Made by a program: the position numbers and the translations under genes. A DNA stretch of 64,000 nucleotides, from contig CM042691.1 in assembly GCA_023614405.1 (NCBI GenBank), forward strand, positions 179,214,927-179,278,926. The letters run 5' to 3'. A model generated the notes under the pieces. That model was not told the origin of the DNA, did no database searches, and saw only the letters and a program-made list of their open reading frames with translations. Shown one piece after another: positions 10,309 through 20,723 of the stretch; within the stretch, counting starts at the first letter, position 1, and each line of letters begins with the position of its first letter. Origin of the DNA: Avena insularis (taxonomy: Eukaryota > Streptophyta > Magnoliopsida > Poales > Poaceae).

Positions 10309-10700
10309 AGGGGGCGGCTTTAGTCCTGAGTGTTAGCTAGTCCCGGTTTGTCCCGGTTTTAATATTAATAAATGTCTTGAGTGTTACCTAATAAATAGAG
10401 GGAAATGCCTATATAAAGATAGGGTTCACCTTTAGTCCCGGTTGGAGAAACCAACCGCGACTGAAGGGATTGCGGCAGACTGGGCCAGGCAACACTAATA
10501 ATAGGGGTGAGTGTCGACATTATGTCGTCCGTCTTGTACTTTGTCCCGGATGGTGTCACCAACCGGGACTAAAGATGAGTCAGCACTAATAATAGGGGTG
10601 AGTGTTGACATTATGTCGTGAGTGTCGACATTATGCCGAGCTGCTTGTACTATAAATAGGCATCCTTGTGAGTCCAGTCCTCCAGCCAGTTTGAGGCATC
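10309..10700. repeat. AGTCCCGG hairpin cluster downstream of the plus-strand ORF
   Basis: TTTAGTCCCGGTTGG with CCAACCGCGACTGAAGG (10430-10470) and GTCCCGGATGGTGTCACCAA with CCGGGACTAAAG (10541-10574) form stems. GTGAGTGTCGACATTATGTCG is repeated at about 10506, 10588 and 10617. Confidence 0.65.
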
Positions 10701-10990
10701 TCCAAGATGGTTTTAGAGAGCAGGGACACCACTACGGCCAGTTTCAGGAGATGCCGTGAGCCCAGTCCTCCGGCATCTCCGAGAAACTGGTCATAGAGGC
10801 ACTCCCTAATATGTGAAATTAGTTAGCTCCCAGGCGTATTGATCTAGTTAGAGAAGTTACAAGCTGCAAGATGGTTTTCGAGAGCAGGGACACCACTACG
10901 GCCAGTTTCAGGGAGATGCCGACGGAGCCCAGTCCTCCGGCATCTCCGAGAAACTGGTCATAGAGGCACTCCCTAATATGTGACATCACG
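10701..10990. repeat. Duplicated 110-bp unit with an internal 20-bp stem
   Basis: Two near-identical copies (about 10706-10815 and 10870-10983) share GCAGGGACACCACTACGG, AGTCCTCCGGCATCTCC and CACTCCCTAATATGTGA. Within each, CCAGTTTCAGGAGATGCCG-like and CGGCATCTCCGAGAAACTGG arms are complementary. Confidence 0.85.
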
Positions 10991-11384
10991 CGTTTGGAGA
11001 TCCGATCTTAATGGTAAGTATGAATCGGTACTAAAGGCCCTCCTTTAGTCCCGGTCCAGCCACAAAACGGGACTAACGCACTCAAGATTGTTTGCAGACA
11101 ACACTATAAAAATGGACACATGCATGGAACATCTTCACTCATAAAATGTTACAATTATTACATATCATTTCTTCGCGTGTGTTCCTTTCTGATCCCGTCG
11201 TATCCATGGAGCATCTTCATTCATTAACATGATGGTTGGGTCATCCTTCACCGCGAAGGGCGGAATTTCATGAAACTTATCACAATCTTCTGACATGTCT
11301 GTCTTGTCCTCCCCTCCCACGATGTTTCTTTTTCCTGAAAGAACTATGTGGCGCTTTGGCTCATCGTATGATGTATTATTTTTC
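10991..11384. other. Spacer between repeats and transposase gene
   Basis: Contains one more TTTAGTCCCGG/CGGGACTAA pair (11042-11075). From about 11100 it probably holds the 3' untranslated part of the minus-strand transposase gene. No other feature is seen. Confidence 0.4.
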
Positions 11385-12405
11385 TTATTTTTTTCGTTTT
11401 CTAGGTTTGGTAGACATGTCCTTCACATAGAAAACCTGGGCCACATCATTGGCTAGGACGAATGGTTCGTCTAAGTACCCAAGATTGTTGAGATCCAACG
11501 ATGTCATTCCGTATTTGTCTACCTCAACCCTCCTCCGTCGGCTTGACCCATTTGCACCGAAACAAGGGGACCTTAAAAGTAGGTCCATAGTCAAGTTCCC
11601 ATATCTCCTCTATGTAACCATAATATGTGGTCGTTGACCCATTGTTGTCTGTTGCATCAAAGCGGACACCACTGTTTTGGTTGGTGCTCTTTTTATCTTG
11701 GGCTATCATGTAAAATGTATACCCATTTATCTCGTACCCTTGGAAAGTCGATATAGTCGAAGATGGTGACCTAGACAACAAGTATAGCTGATCTCCAAGA
11801 GTGTTGTTTTTGATGAGATGTTGCAACCAACCGCCGAAACTCTTCATGTGTTCATCTCTAATCCAAGAGTCATACTTTCCAGGGTTGTTGGAGCGTAAGA
11901 TTTTCTTGTGTTCCTCGATATATGGGGCTGCCAAGATAGAATTCTGTAGAACGGTGTAATGTGCTTCGGTGTAAGAATTTCCGTCTCTACATATTATTGT
12001 TTTCCTTCCTAGAGTACCCTTTCCACTCAGTCTCCCCTCATACCGCGATTGAGGAAGACCAATCGGCTTAAGGTCAGGAACAATGTCAACACAAAATTCA
12101 ATGACCTCCTCTGTTCGATAGCCCTTGGAGATGCTTCCTTCTGGCCTAGCACAGTTACGAACATATTTCTTTAAGATTCCCATGAACCTCTCAAAGGGAA
12201 ACATATTGTGTAGAAATACAGGACCGAGAATGGAAATCTCTTTGACTAGGTGAACCAGCAGGTGTGTCATAATATTGAAGAAGGATGGTGGGAACACCAA
12301 CTCAAAACTGACAAGACATTGGGCCACATCATTCTGTAACCGTGGTAGATCTTTAGGATTGATTATCTTCTGAGAGATTGCATTGAGAAATGCACATAAC
12401 TTCAC
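11385..12405 (-). pseudogene. C-terminal part of TNP2-type transposase gene (DUF4218 and DUF4216 regions)
   Basis: The frame 12405-11524 contains LVSFELVFPPSFFNIMTHL, HNMFPFERFMGILKKYVRN and RPEGSISKGY: the DUF4218 block that follows the catalytic tnp2 region in plant CACTA transposases. Further on come STTTYYGYIEEIWELDYG and VPLFRCKWV (DUF4216). After a frame change near 11530-11590 the end continues in another frame (11594-11385) with VDKYGMTSLDLNNLGY and DEPFVLANDVAQVFYV, ending in basic residues at the stop. Domain order is therefore complete at the C-terminus but the reading frame is broken once. Same gene as 12415-13920. Confidence 0.85.
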
Positions 12406-12414
12406 AATGGGTAC

Positions 12415-13920
12415 TCAAACATTATCTGGTAGAAGCCCCCTCAATGCAATCGGAAGCATTTGCGTCATAATCACGTGGCAGTCATGAGACTTTAGGTTTT
12501 GGAACTTTTTTTCTGCCATATTTATTATCCCCTTTATATTCGACGAGAAGCCAGACGGGACCTTAATACTGCTTAGGGATTCAAAAAATATTTCCTTCTC
12601 TTGTTTGGTAAGAGCGTAGCTGGCATGACCTTGAAACCATTCTGGATGCAGGCCATCTAGGTCTTTCATACGTTGATGGTCCTTTCGTGCTTCCGGTGTA
12701 TCTTTTGTCTTCCCATACACGCCCAAGAAGCCTAGCAGGTTCACGCAAAGATTCTTCATCACATGCATCACATCGATTGCAGAGCGGACCTCTAAGAATT
12801 TCCAATATGGTAGCTCCCAAAATATAGATTTCTTCTTCCACATGGGTGCGTGTCCTTCAACGTCTTTCGGAACAGATTTTCCTCCAGGACCCTTTCCAAA
12901 GGTTACCAGTTGATCCAAATCTTTGACCATATCAAATATATCAGCACCAGTATGCTCCTTAGGCTTCATTCGTGACATGCCGCATCGCTGAAATGCTTGC
13001 CTTTCTTTCTTAAGGGATGCTTGGCCAAAAGAAATCGATGATGCTCATTGTATACATTCTTCTTACAATGTTCCAAATATATACTTGCAGTCTCATCTAA
13101 ACAGTGTGTGCATGCATTGTATCCCTTGTTTGACTTTCCTGAAAGGTTACTAAGAGCAGGCCAATCATTGATTGTTACGAAAAGCAATGCTCGGAGGTTA
13201 AATTCTTCCTGCTTGTGCTCATCCCACACGCCAGATCCCGGTTCGTGCCACAACTATAAAAGTTCTTCCACTAATGGCCTTAGGTACACATCAATGTCGC
13301 TGCCGGGTTGCTTGGACCTTGGATCAACACCGCATCATAATGAACTTCCGCTTCATGCACAACCAAGGAGGAAGGTTATAGATGCATAGAGTCATGGGCC
13401 AGGTGCTGTGATTGGAGCTCTGCTCCCCAAAGGGATGCATGCCATCTGTACTTAGACCAAACCTTAAACTCCTTGGGTCATCTGCAAAGTCCGGGTACTT
13501 TCTATCAATTTTTCTCCATTGCGACCCATCAGCGGGGTGTCTCAACATCCCGTCTGACTTATGTTCCTCTTTATGCCATCACAACAACTTGGCGTGCTCT
13601 TTGTTTCTGAATAAGCGTTTCAACCGTGGTATTATAGGAGCATACCACATCACCTTCGCAGGAACCCTCTTCCGGAGGGGCTCGCCCTCAACGTCACCAG
13701 GGTCATCTCGTCTAATCTTATACCGAAGTGAAGTTCATACCGGGCATGCATCTAAATTCTCATACTCCTCACATGTAGAGGATGCCATTAGGACATGCAT
13801 GTATCTTGAACCTCTAAACCTAGAGGGCGACAACCTTCTTTGCTTCAGATGTCTAATCAGGCGATACATTATCTTTTGGAAGCATATTCTTCATCATTTT
13901 CAGCAACTTTTCAAATGAGG
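12415..13920 (-). pseudogene. Catalytic TNP2 (Transposase_21) region of the CACTA transposase gene
   Basis: Pieces on the minus strand read as the tnp2 domain of En/Spm transposases. Near 13920-13850 is RWKAECAIPDSSFEKLLKMM, with the usual LLK pattern; 13548-13324 has HPADGSQWRKIDRKYPDF and RSLRFGLSTDGMHPFG; 13253-12966 has EFNLRALLFVTINDWPAL and NACTHCLDET; 12978-12415 has SAIDVMHVMKNLCVNLLG and LKSHDCHVIMTQMLPIALRG. Asp residues sit where this family places them (STDGMHPFG, IDVMHV). At least one frame change (12966-12978) and a stop at about 13255 interrupt it, so no transposase can be made from this copy without suppression. Confidence 0.88.
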
Positions 13921-14024
13921 AGTCAGGTATAGCACACTCAGCCTTCCATCGCAGCAATTTCAGTGTGCTGCCCAGCTTTTCAGACCATTTTCGCAATTTG
14001 GATACAACAACTTTTTGTGATCCT

Positions 14025-14486
14025 CTAGCATGTGATTGAACTTCTCCCTATCCTTTTCAGTTTCACAATCTCTTCATGCATCGTCAATGGTCCGACCAAG
14101 ATCATCAGCGGGTTCATCATGTGTCTCTTCTTCATCCTCCCTTCAAAGATCCCCATGGAAGTATCTTCGTACTCAGGGAAACCATGATAGTTGTCATCCT
14201 CCTCCTCTTCTTCATTGTCTTCCATTATAACCCCTCTCTCTCCGTGCTTGGTCCAACAATTATAACTGGGCATGAAGCCGGACTTCAACAGGTGGCTATG
14301 AAGGGTTTTTGAGTCAGAGTAATCCTTCTGATTCCTACATCCATTACATGGACGGAATACAAAACCATTGTGCTTGTTTGCATCAGCAACACAGATGAAT
14401 TCATGCACGCCATTAATGAACTCGCCAAGATCGACCACAAGTATATCCATTCCCGGACCATCTGCATTATAGTAAAAGTATATCAA
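14025..14486 (-). pseudogene. N-terminal transposase-associated domain of the TNP2-type gene
   Basis: A 153-codon frame with FVFRPCNGCRNQKDYSDS, LHSHLLKSGFMPSYNCWTKHGE and an acidic EEEEEDDN stretch. This is the transposase-associated domain (Cys-x-x-Cys, then GFMPxYxCWxxHGE) found upstream of tnp2 in plant CACTA genes. Start choice is uncertain because an exon may lie further right; sequence just above 14486 looks like intron or leader. Separated from the catalytic part by about 100 bases containing likely coding sequence in other frames (13921-14030). Confidence 0.8.
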
Positions 14487-14990
14487 AAACCATTACACAA
14501 CATGATAAAATTATTACAAGTTATATTGAGAGCTTCTAGAGCATTAATTTTGAATTTTGAAAAATTTACATGCACCAATTTGTGAATTGGAGAAAACAAT
14601 CAACATGATAAATGTGGAGTTTTTTATTATTGTTCCATCAGTGAAAACCTCATTCCATTCTAAGCTCTGAAACACTAAAATTACACATTTCAATTTTCAG
14701 TAACTATGTGCCTAATTAAAATTTGTTACACATATATATCAAAATCCTTCTAGCTACTTCTAGAGCATGCATGCATTTGATCCATATCTCTATACTTCTA
14801 GAGCATTATATAGAGCTAAAGTAGCAATAAGAGATGAAAGAATGAAGTTCTATCCTTTTAAAGCTTTGGATTTAGGTGTTGCAAACTAAATCTTGACAAA
14901 TCTTGAGAAAAAAATGGCATGAACTCTCTTGCTTTCTTTGAGAAAAATGGCCACCATATGCTTTAGGGCAGCTGGCCAGGGAGCTGTATA
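14487..14990. other. AT-rich leader or intron of the transposase gene
   Basis: No ORF of note. TTCTAGAGCAT(T/G) recurs three times (14532, 14757 and 14796). Probably the untranslated 5' side of the minus-strand transposase gene. Confidence 0.4.
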
Positions 14991-15245
14991 TATAGTGATG
15001 GACAATTAGAACCGGGCCGTGATACGACCCGGGACTAATAGTCCCCGAAAAGAGTTGTTGCCATGCTCCAGCTTATTAGTCCCGGGCCGTATTATGGACC
15101 GGGACTAATGCTCTGGTCCGGCCCGGGACTAATGCTTGTGTCCATTTCTAGCCGTTGGAGGCCTCACAGACCGGGACTAGTGCTAGCACTAGTCGCGGTT
15201 TGTGATGGGCCGGGACTACTGGGCTTGTTCTGATCGAACCGAAGA
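14991..15245. repeat. Right subterminal repeat zone of the CACTA element
   Basis: Seven or more copies of CCGGGACTA / TAGTCCCGG, several followed by ATGCT, packed immediately inside the right terminus. Confidence 0.75.
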
Positions 15246-15265
15246 TGGTTTTTCCAGTAGTGGCC

Positions 15266-15960
15266 CACTTTACCACAGGACTCGCGACCATCGACATGTT
15301 GTGGTTTTTAACTGCAACGATCCTCTGCGTTCTTCAACTGCGGTGATCGGCTGAATCTTCAGCTGAGGTGACCTACAGGTTGCATCGGCTCTCACGATCC
15401 ATACATTGCATCTGCTCCTACGACCCTCCGGTCGTATCGACTCTCGCGACCGCGGCCCGCCGGTCATATCGGCTCCCATGACCGCGACCCGCTGTAGTTC
15501 TCAACCGCGAGAGCCCGCTACCGCTCTTGGCTCTGGCGATCCATTACGATCTTCGGCTCCAGCGACTTGGGAGGCTCCATCGGCATCGGCGACCCGCTAT
15601 GGCCTTAGGCTGCGGTGACCCGCTCCATGCTTCGGATGTGGAGACCCGATGCGATCTTTGATTGCAGCGACCGGTCGCATCGGCTTCAGCGACCGCGACT
15701 TGGGGGCTCTTTCGACTCCAGCGACCCACTGCTGTCTTCGACTCTGATAACCCGGGGGATCCTTTGACTCCGGTGACCCGCTGCGGTCTTTGGCACCAGC
15801 GACCCGCTGCGGTCTTCGACTACAGCAATCTTCGGATGCGGAACTTGTTGCGACCATCGACTCCAGCAACCTGTCGCCACTACGACTTTGGTCCGCCGCG
15901 TGAATCTCTATCGCGTCGACTACGTCTGCTGCCACATCAATTTTGCCACGATAGCTACCA
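15266..15960. repeat. Degenerate GC-rich tandem repeats in the non-coding LTR element
   Basis: Roughly 30-bp degenerate units built from CGACCCGCTGCGGTCTTCGACT / CCAGCGACC are repeated twenty or so times. The same units occur at 2690-2906, on the other side of the CACTA insertion, so it was one array before the insertion. Confidence 0.8.
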
Positions 15961-17199
15961 ATAAATCTAAGTTCCCCTCTACTTAGAGTTGATTCCTTTT
16001 TAATTCGCACTTGAAACACTCGGGGGATGCGCCCTCATCGAGTAACCTAATGTTCCATCGACTCCATGCACTCGAGCAACTCATACGCGACAACCCGGGT
16101 AGCTGATTCTACGTGATCGTCGAATCCTTGAACTCCGAGTACCTCGGAAAGGTACTGAGAGTAAGTGTAATCAGGCTAATGAAAAGGCCTAGCATACAGT
16201 GCAAAAGTGTTGACTCAATTGGGTCCAGAAAATGTTATAACAAGTTGAAAGACAAATATTCATTACAAGATACAGGTACTTCACAATTCTTTATTTTTTC
16301 TGCATCTTAAAGGGACGTAGACTGCATCGAGATATTCTATCAGATCCTTCAATGAAATTGACCAACACAGTCACGTCCATAGATGCCAAGACCCGAGTCG
16401 AGACTTTCCTCGCGACGACGTCAGTTGTCGACAGACGCAACTCTGGTCATGCACCTGATGTGCTTCCGGATTAGCGGTACACCCGCGATATTGTCTACGA
16501 CTCCGCCAGACACTCGGGGGCTAATCCAAACTGGAGCGTTGGTCGCGCACATACAAGATCTTAGAGTGTCATGCTCTGATTCCTCACTCGAATGAACTAT
16601 TCGACTGAGGACTCGAGGGAAACTCCCATAGGGGCGCTGGTCACACATTTGAAAAAGCGATGGCATGATGGCATTTGCAAGATCATATGAAGAACTTCCA
16701 TATCACCGTATTGTACAACCGATGACTATAAGTATTTGCTTGAGTCTACAACTTGAACAAATACTCGGGGGCTACTCCCATAGGGAGCGCTCGTTGCCCA
16801 CCCTATGACTCAAATGCTTTAGATCGTTTGGATCTTTCACGATTACAATAAAACATGAATCACAATTGGCAACTTTGCTCAAAATTATGCTAAGAGGGAC
16901 AACATCTCCTTGGTCACCCAAAACGCCTTTGCAGTGATAAAATTTCGGATGTTGTATCTACGACGCAAAGGTAAGACCTACAGATGCAATCGGATGGTCT
17001 GGCAATGCACCCGACTGCGCTCTGCTGGTAATATTCCATGTTAGCAAGCACGATGAAAAATCCTGACAGACGAGTTGGGTATATAACTTAAAAACACTGG
17101 AATTCGACTCATGTAAGACCTCCATGGCACGAGTCGAATTACGCCAACAATTTTCCGAATTAGAGTCCGGGTACTCGAGTCTGTAGTAGATAGCAGTGT
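15961..17199 (+). other. 3' internal region of the non-coding LTR element
   Basis: Contains three ACTCGGGGG(C/A) phrases (16020, 16513 and 16766) with flanking CCCATAGGG(A/G)(G/C)CGCT, a repeated 3'-region phrase also present, inverted, at 19800-20040 in the second copy. No protein-coding frame is supported. Confidence 0.6.
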
Positions 17200-17545
17200 T
17201 TGGCTCTAATACCACTTGTAACACTCTGGCCTTCCCGGACTAGCGGTTGTTACTCATGACATCTCAATAGGATCTCTAGACTAACCCCATAGACCAACAC
17301 TAGTCTTTTCTGTGCACTTTGTCCTCACTCGTGCGCACCCGTTACCCATTTCCCGGTCGGTCACCCATCCTCAAATTGCTCTAGGCCAAGCGCACTTAAC
17401 ATCAGAGTTATTTTTGGATGCGCTTCCAGAAAAGAAGTTGTAACTTGTTGATATGGGTATACTATCAATCCTATTAATCCATGCACTAGGGTCTCACAGA
17501 CGCGTGTCAACAATCCATATGAACAAATATATTGAACCAGAAACT
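17200..17545 (-). repeat. LTR fragment with primer-binding site of another element
   Basis: GGCTCTAATACCACT (complement of a tRNA-iMet primer site with one change) is directly followed by TGTAACACTCTGGCC, the start of an LTR. The inverted family copy at 19239-19420 lacks this stretch. It is therefore an extra fragment, not ancestral internal sequence. The right boundary is uncertain. Confidence 0.5.
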
Positions 17546-17610
17546 TTTTTGAATGAAAAGCACTCGAAGGACTTAAGAATCTCCAATCTAATCTATGATT
17601 CGACTAAACA

Positions 17611-17622
17611 CTCGGGGGCTAC
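17611..17622 (+). other. Polypurine tract
   Basis: CTCGGGGGCTAC directly precedes the 3' LTR. The same sequence in complement abuts the LTR at 19239-19250 in the inverse copy. Confidence 0.7.
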
Positions 17623-18126
17623 TGACATAGGTATGCCCTATGGGTGCCTGATGTTAGCCTATCTTGTCCAGCCTGTCGGAAGCGCATGTAATTATCCGCT
17701 CCAGATGGTAAAGCCCAGAAAGGATTCGGGTGACCCAGGCCCATGAAGGATGCGGCTACTTGGAGAACACGACCAACTTCAGATAGAAAGTTCAAAGGGA
17801 ACAACCCGAATTTTTAACCGACTCGACCTACCCCGAGACCTAGCTTCCCCATATAAAGGCCAGGAGGGCACATCAAGGAGGATCTCACCTCATACTCTAG
17901 CACACAATCTGCCAGATCTCATCTGTGCACCCCTGTAACCCTCGGCATCGCCATCAATCAAGAATAGACAAGCAAGAGTAGGGTTTTACCTCCGAGGGAC
18001 TGAACCTGGGTAAACCTCGTGCTCTCGTATTGCCAATCTGTTAGCTGTTCCGTGATCTCCAGCATCCCCTCCTTCTCCAAAACCCAAGTCCATAACAATG
18101 GGCATTGACGAGTCGAACCCTCGTCA
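17623..18126 (+). repeat. 3' LTR of the non-coding retrotransposon
   Basis: A 504-bp LTR, TGACATAGG to CCTCGTCA, uninterrupted, with a TATA-like box at 17851-17857. It is followed by the CACCT target duplication. It provides the empty site for the Mutator-like insertion in the 5' LTR. Confidence 0.9.
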
Positions 18127-18131
18127 CACCT

Positions 18132-18735
18132 AATAGTTCTTGGGTATATGATACCAGATCATTTATTCACATCTGCAATTCGTTGCAGGGACTGGTAAGA
18201 ACTAGGAGCGTGGAAAGAGGCGAGGTTGACATTTGAGTCGGTAAAAAGGCGAGAGTCGCTGCATTAGAAGTTGGCATGATGCAACTTCATTTACCTTCGA
18301 GGTTCTTAATGGAACTGAATAATTTTCATTATGTTCTAGTGCTTAGTCGAAATATTATTTCTGCCTCATGTTTGATGAGACAAGGTTATGAGTTGAATAT
18401 TAAGAATAATATTTGCTCTTTATATTTGAATGATATGTTTTATGGCTATGCACTCGTCTAGGACAGGTTATTTATTTTGAATCTTGATGGTGAGTCAGTC
18501 TATAACATAAACGTTAAAAGGTTAAGACCAAATGATCTGAATATGACTTACCTTTGGCACTGTCGGCTTGGTCATATAAGTTGGAAAAGAATGAAGAATC
18601 TCAATGATGATGGAATCCTATGTTCGTTCAACTTGTAGTCGTTCGAGACATGTGAATCTTGCCTACTTGTAAAAATGACGAAGACACCTTTTGCAAAGAG
18701 TTGTGAAAGGGCGTTTGACTTATTAGGACTAGTAC
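18132..18735 (+). pseudogene. Ty1/copia pol fragment (protease end and GAG-pre-integrase region)
   Basis: Continues the frame of 300-412. SWVYDTRSFIHICNSLQG is a copia protease-like segment whose usual Asp-(Thr/Ser)-Gly is changed to DTR. Further on, VLSRNIISASCLM and, near 18550-18600, MTYLWHCRLGHISWKRM identify the GAG-pre-integrase region with its His-Arg-Leu-Gly-His core; CESCLLVKMTKTPF is the zinc-binding Cys pair leading into integrase. In-frame stops occur (for example at about 18234 and 18459). The fragment is cut off at 18735 by the LTR starting at 18736. Integrase core and reverse transcriptase are absent from the window. Confidence 0.8.
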
Positions 18736-19238
18736 TGACGAGGGTTCGACTCGTCAATGCCCATTTTTATGGACTTGGGTTTAGAGAAGATGGGTAGGCG
18801 AGAGATCGTGAGACGGTTAAGAGACACGCAACAAGGGGACATGGAGTTTACCCAGATTCAGGACCCTGAAGGTAAAACCCTACTGCTGCTTGTTTGTTCT
18901 TGATTGATGGCAGAAACGAAGGTTACAAGGGTGCACAGATTGGATCTAGTGTGAGGTGTGTGTATGAGAGTTGAGGGAGATCCTCCTCTTCGTGCACTCC
19001 TAGCCTTTATATGAGGAGGCCAGGTCTCGGGGTAGGTTGAGTCGGTTACAAATTTGGGTTTACCCCTGTGAAATTTTATCTACACTTAGTCGTGTCTTTA
19101 AATAAGTTGAACTCTCTCTGGCTTGGGCCATCCGAAGTCTCCTTGGGCTTCACGATTATAGCAGGCCTTGCTTGTGGGCCTCCGCTGGGCTGGAATAGGT
19201 AGGCCAATGTTGGGTATCCGTAGGGCATATCCATGTCA
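18736..19238 (-). repeat. 3' LTR of the truncated inverse element
   Basis: 503 bp, with the inverted TATA-like box at 19006-19012. It lies 609 bases from its oppositely oriented relative at 17623-18126. Confidence 0.85.
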
Positions 19239-20620
19239 GTAGCCCCCGAGTGTTCAGTCGAATCGTATATAGTCTTTCGAGTGCTTCTCTTTCGAACATG
19301 TTTTTGTGTGGATATGTTTGTTCATAAGGATTTTTGATACATGTTCCTGACTCACCCGACGGATCAGGGTCAGTTAATATCTTTGGACAAAACAACACGA
19401 TCTACTTCAAACTCGAGTTCCCAGACTCGAATCCGGAAAATTGCTAGCATAGTTTGGATCAGGCCATGGAGGTCTTACACGAGTCGAATTCCAGTGTTTT
19501 AAGTTATGTACCCAACTCATCCGTCGGGATTTTTTATCGTGTCTGCTGACACGGTATGTTACTGGCAAAGCACAGTCAGGTGCGCATACCAGGCCATCAG
19601 ATGATATCTGTAGGTCTTATCTTTGCGTCGTAGACACAACATCCGAAAATTTATCGCCACGGAGGTGTTTCGGGTGACCAAGGAGACGGTATCTCACTTA
19701 GCATTAATTTGCGAAAAGTTGCCAAGGTAATTTTGTATTTGTCATGAGTGATTCGAAGGATCTCATCCGAATGATTCATAGGGTGCGCGACCAGCTCTCC
19801 CTATGGGAGTAGCCTCCGAGTGTCTGTTCGAGTCGTAGACTCAAGCAGAGACTTTAATTCTGCGGATGCCATCAATGACAGTCCATATGGGAGTACTCCT
19901 CGAGTCCATAGTGGAGTCACAGACTCGAGGAAGACTCGAAGCTTTGAGGAAGTTTTTTAACCGACATGGGAACCATGTCAATTTCTCAGGTGCACAGCCA
20001 GCGCTCCTTATAGGAGTAGCCCCCGAGTAGTTGGTTGAGTCATAGACTCGAGTAAGTACTTTATAGGCAGTCGGTAGTTTCTAGCCGTTGCTAGCCTTTG
20101 CTTTGATGACGCCATTGCTGACGCTTGGTGAGCTCAACCGTATGCGGCAGCATAAGCGATTTGATGAGACGATCATGGGTTCCACTTTATGACTTGGATT
20201 TGACTAGCCACACGTAGTTTACGCGATAATTACTGCATCTCCTTGATTTCCGTGCGTAGTGGATGGCGTGCACACAACAGTTTGGGCGTTGCCCGCCACG
20301 TGTACGGTGCGATAGAGGGCACACGTTAGGGCATGTGAATCGGCAGGTCTGCTTCATCGTCTTCGTCCTTTTACACTGCAGAAAGATTGGGGTAATTTTT
20401 CCCCTTGCCATTTTCTTTTGTCTTTCCGCTTCCTCCATTTTCAGAGCTCGCCCGCGCTGCACACTGTATGTCCTTCGTGTTTTCCCATCTTCTTTACTCC
20501 ACACCCATTGCAACGAAGGCCGCATAGTAAAGATGGGCAAGCTAAAGAAGTCTGCTTCCGCTGCAATTGCAACAGGATAATTCTAAGCAAAGTGGTCTCA
20601 CTTTGATTTTTTACGAGGAA
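18736..20620 (-). mobile_element. Truncated inverse copy of the non-coding LTR element
   Basis: LTR 18736-19238 (TGACGAGGG to CCATGTCA) is the reverse complement of the 413 and 17623 LTRs. It is followed by the complement of the polypurine tract and about 1.4 kb matching, in reverse, the 3' internal region around 16000-17200 (shared phrases AGTAGCCCCCGAGT and GGAGGTCTTACACGAGTCGAATTCCAGT). No second LTR is seen to the right; similarity fades near 20600. Possible left target sequence AGTAC at 18731-18735 cannot be verified. Confidence 0.78.
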
Positions 20621-20710
20621 TGACTAGCGATCCTCAAGATGGCTTCTATAGTCACTATCAAACCTACAAATCTTCCTAAAAGGGTTTTAATCCTAATGTC
20701 AAAGCATATG

Positions 20711-20721
20711 CTCTGATACCA
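20711..20721 (-). other. Primer-binding site (tRNA-iMet type) of an old minus-strand LTR element
   Basis: CTCTGATACCA is the complement of the TGGTATCAGAG primer site. Two bases later an LTR begins at 20724 (TGAGGTGACC). Only about 90 bases of internal sequence (20620-20710) remain to its left. Confidence 0.65.
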
Positions 20722-20723
20722 GC

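Larger units (their letters stand above)
2910..15262 (-). mobile_element. CACTA (En/Spm) DNA transposon, 12.35 kb
   Basis: The ends read CACTGGTGGAAAAAGG (left) and the complement of CACTACTGGAAAAACC (right), with two mismatches near the tip. They are flanked by the 3-bp duplication GCC at 2907-2909 and 15263-15265. Both subterminal zones carry many copies of AGTCCCGG and its complement CCGGGACT. Both recognised genes run on the minus strand: a TNP2-type transposase gene (14486 to 11385) and a second gene with Transposase_24 and Ulp1-like domains (7065 to 3384), so the biological 5' end is on the right. Stops and frame changes in both genes imply it is no longer autonomous. It is inserted in the body of the non-coding LTR element. 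Confidence 0.93.
413..18126 (+). mobile_element. Non-coding LTR retrotransposon (LARD-like), carrying nested insertions
   Basis: Two related 504-bp LTRs (413-1823 once the inserted element is removed, and 17623-18126) begin TGACAT and end CTCGTCA, are in the same orientation, and are flanked by the 5-bp duplication CACCT (408-412 and 18127-18131). A primer-binding-like site follows the left LTR and a polypurine tract (CTCGGGGGCTAC) precedes the right one. After removing the Mutator-like (832-1729) and CACTA (2910-15262) insertions the element is about 4.5 kb. No gag or pol reading frame was found inside, so it fits a large retrotransposon derivative that depends on another element's proteins. 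By eye the LTRs differ at roughly one base in eight over the first 170 positions, suggesting an old insertion. Confidence 0.88.

Noticed and set aside
20533..20580. Short peptide MGKLKKSASAAIATG as a small gene start
   Set aside because: No continuation and located in non-coding inverse element sequence.
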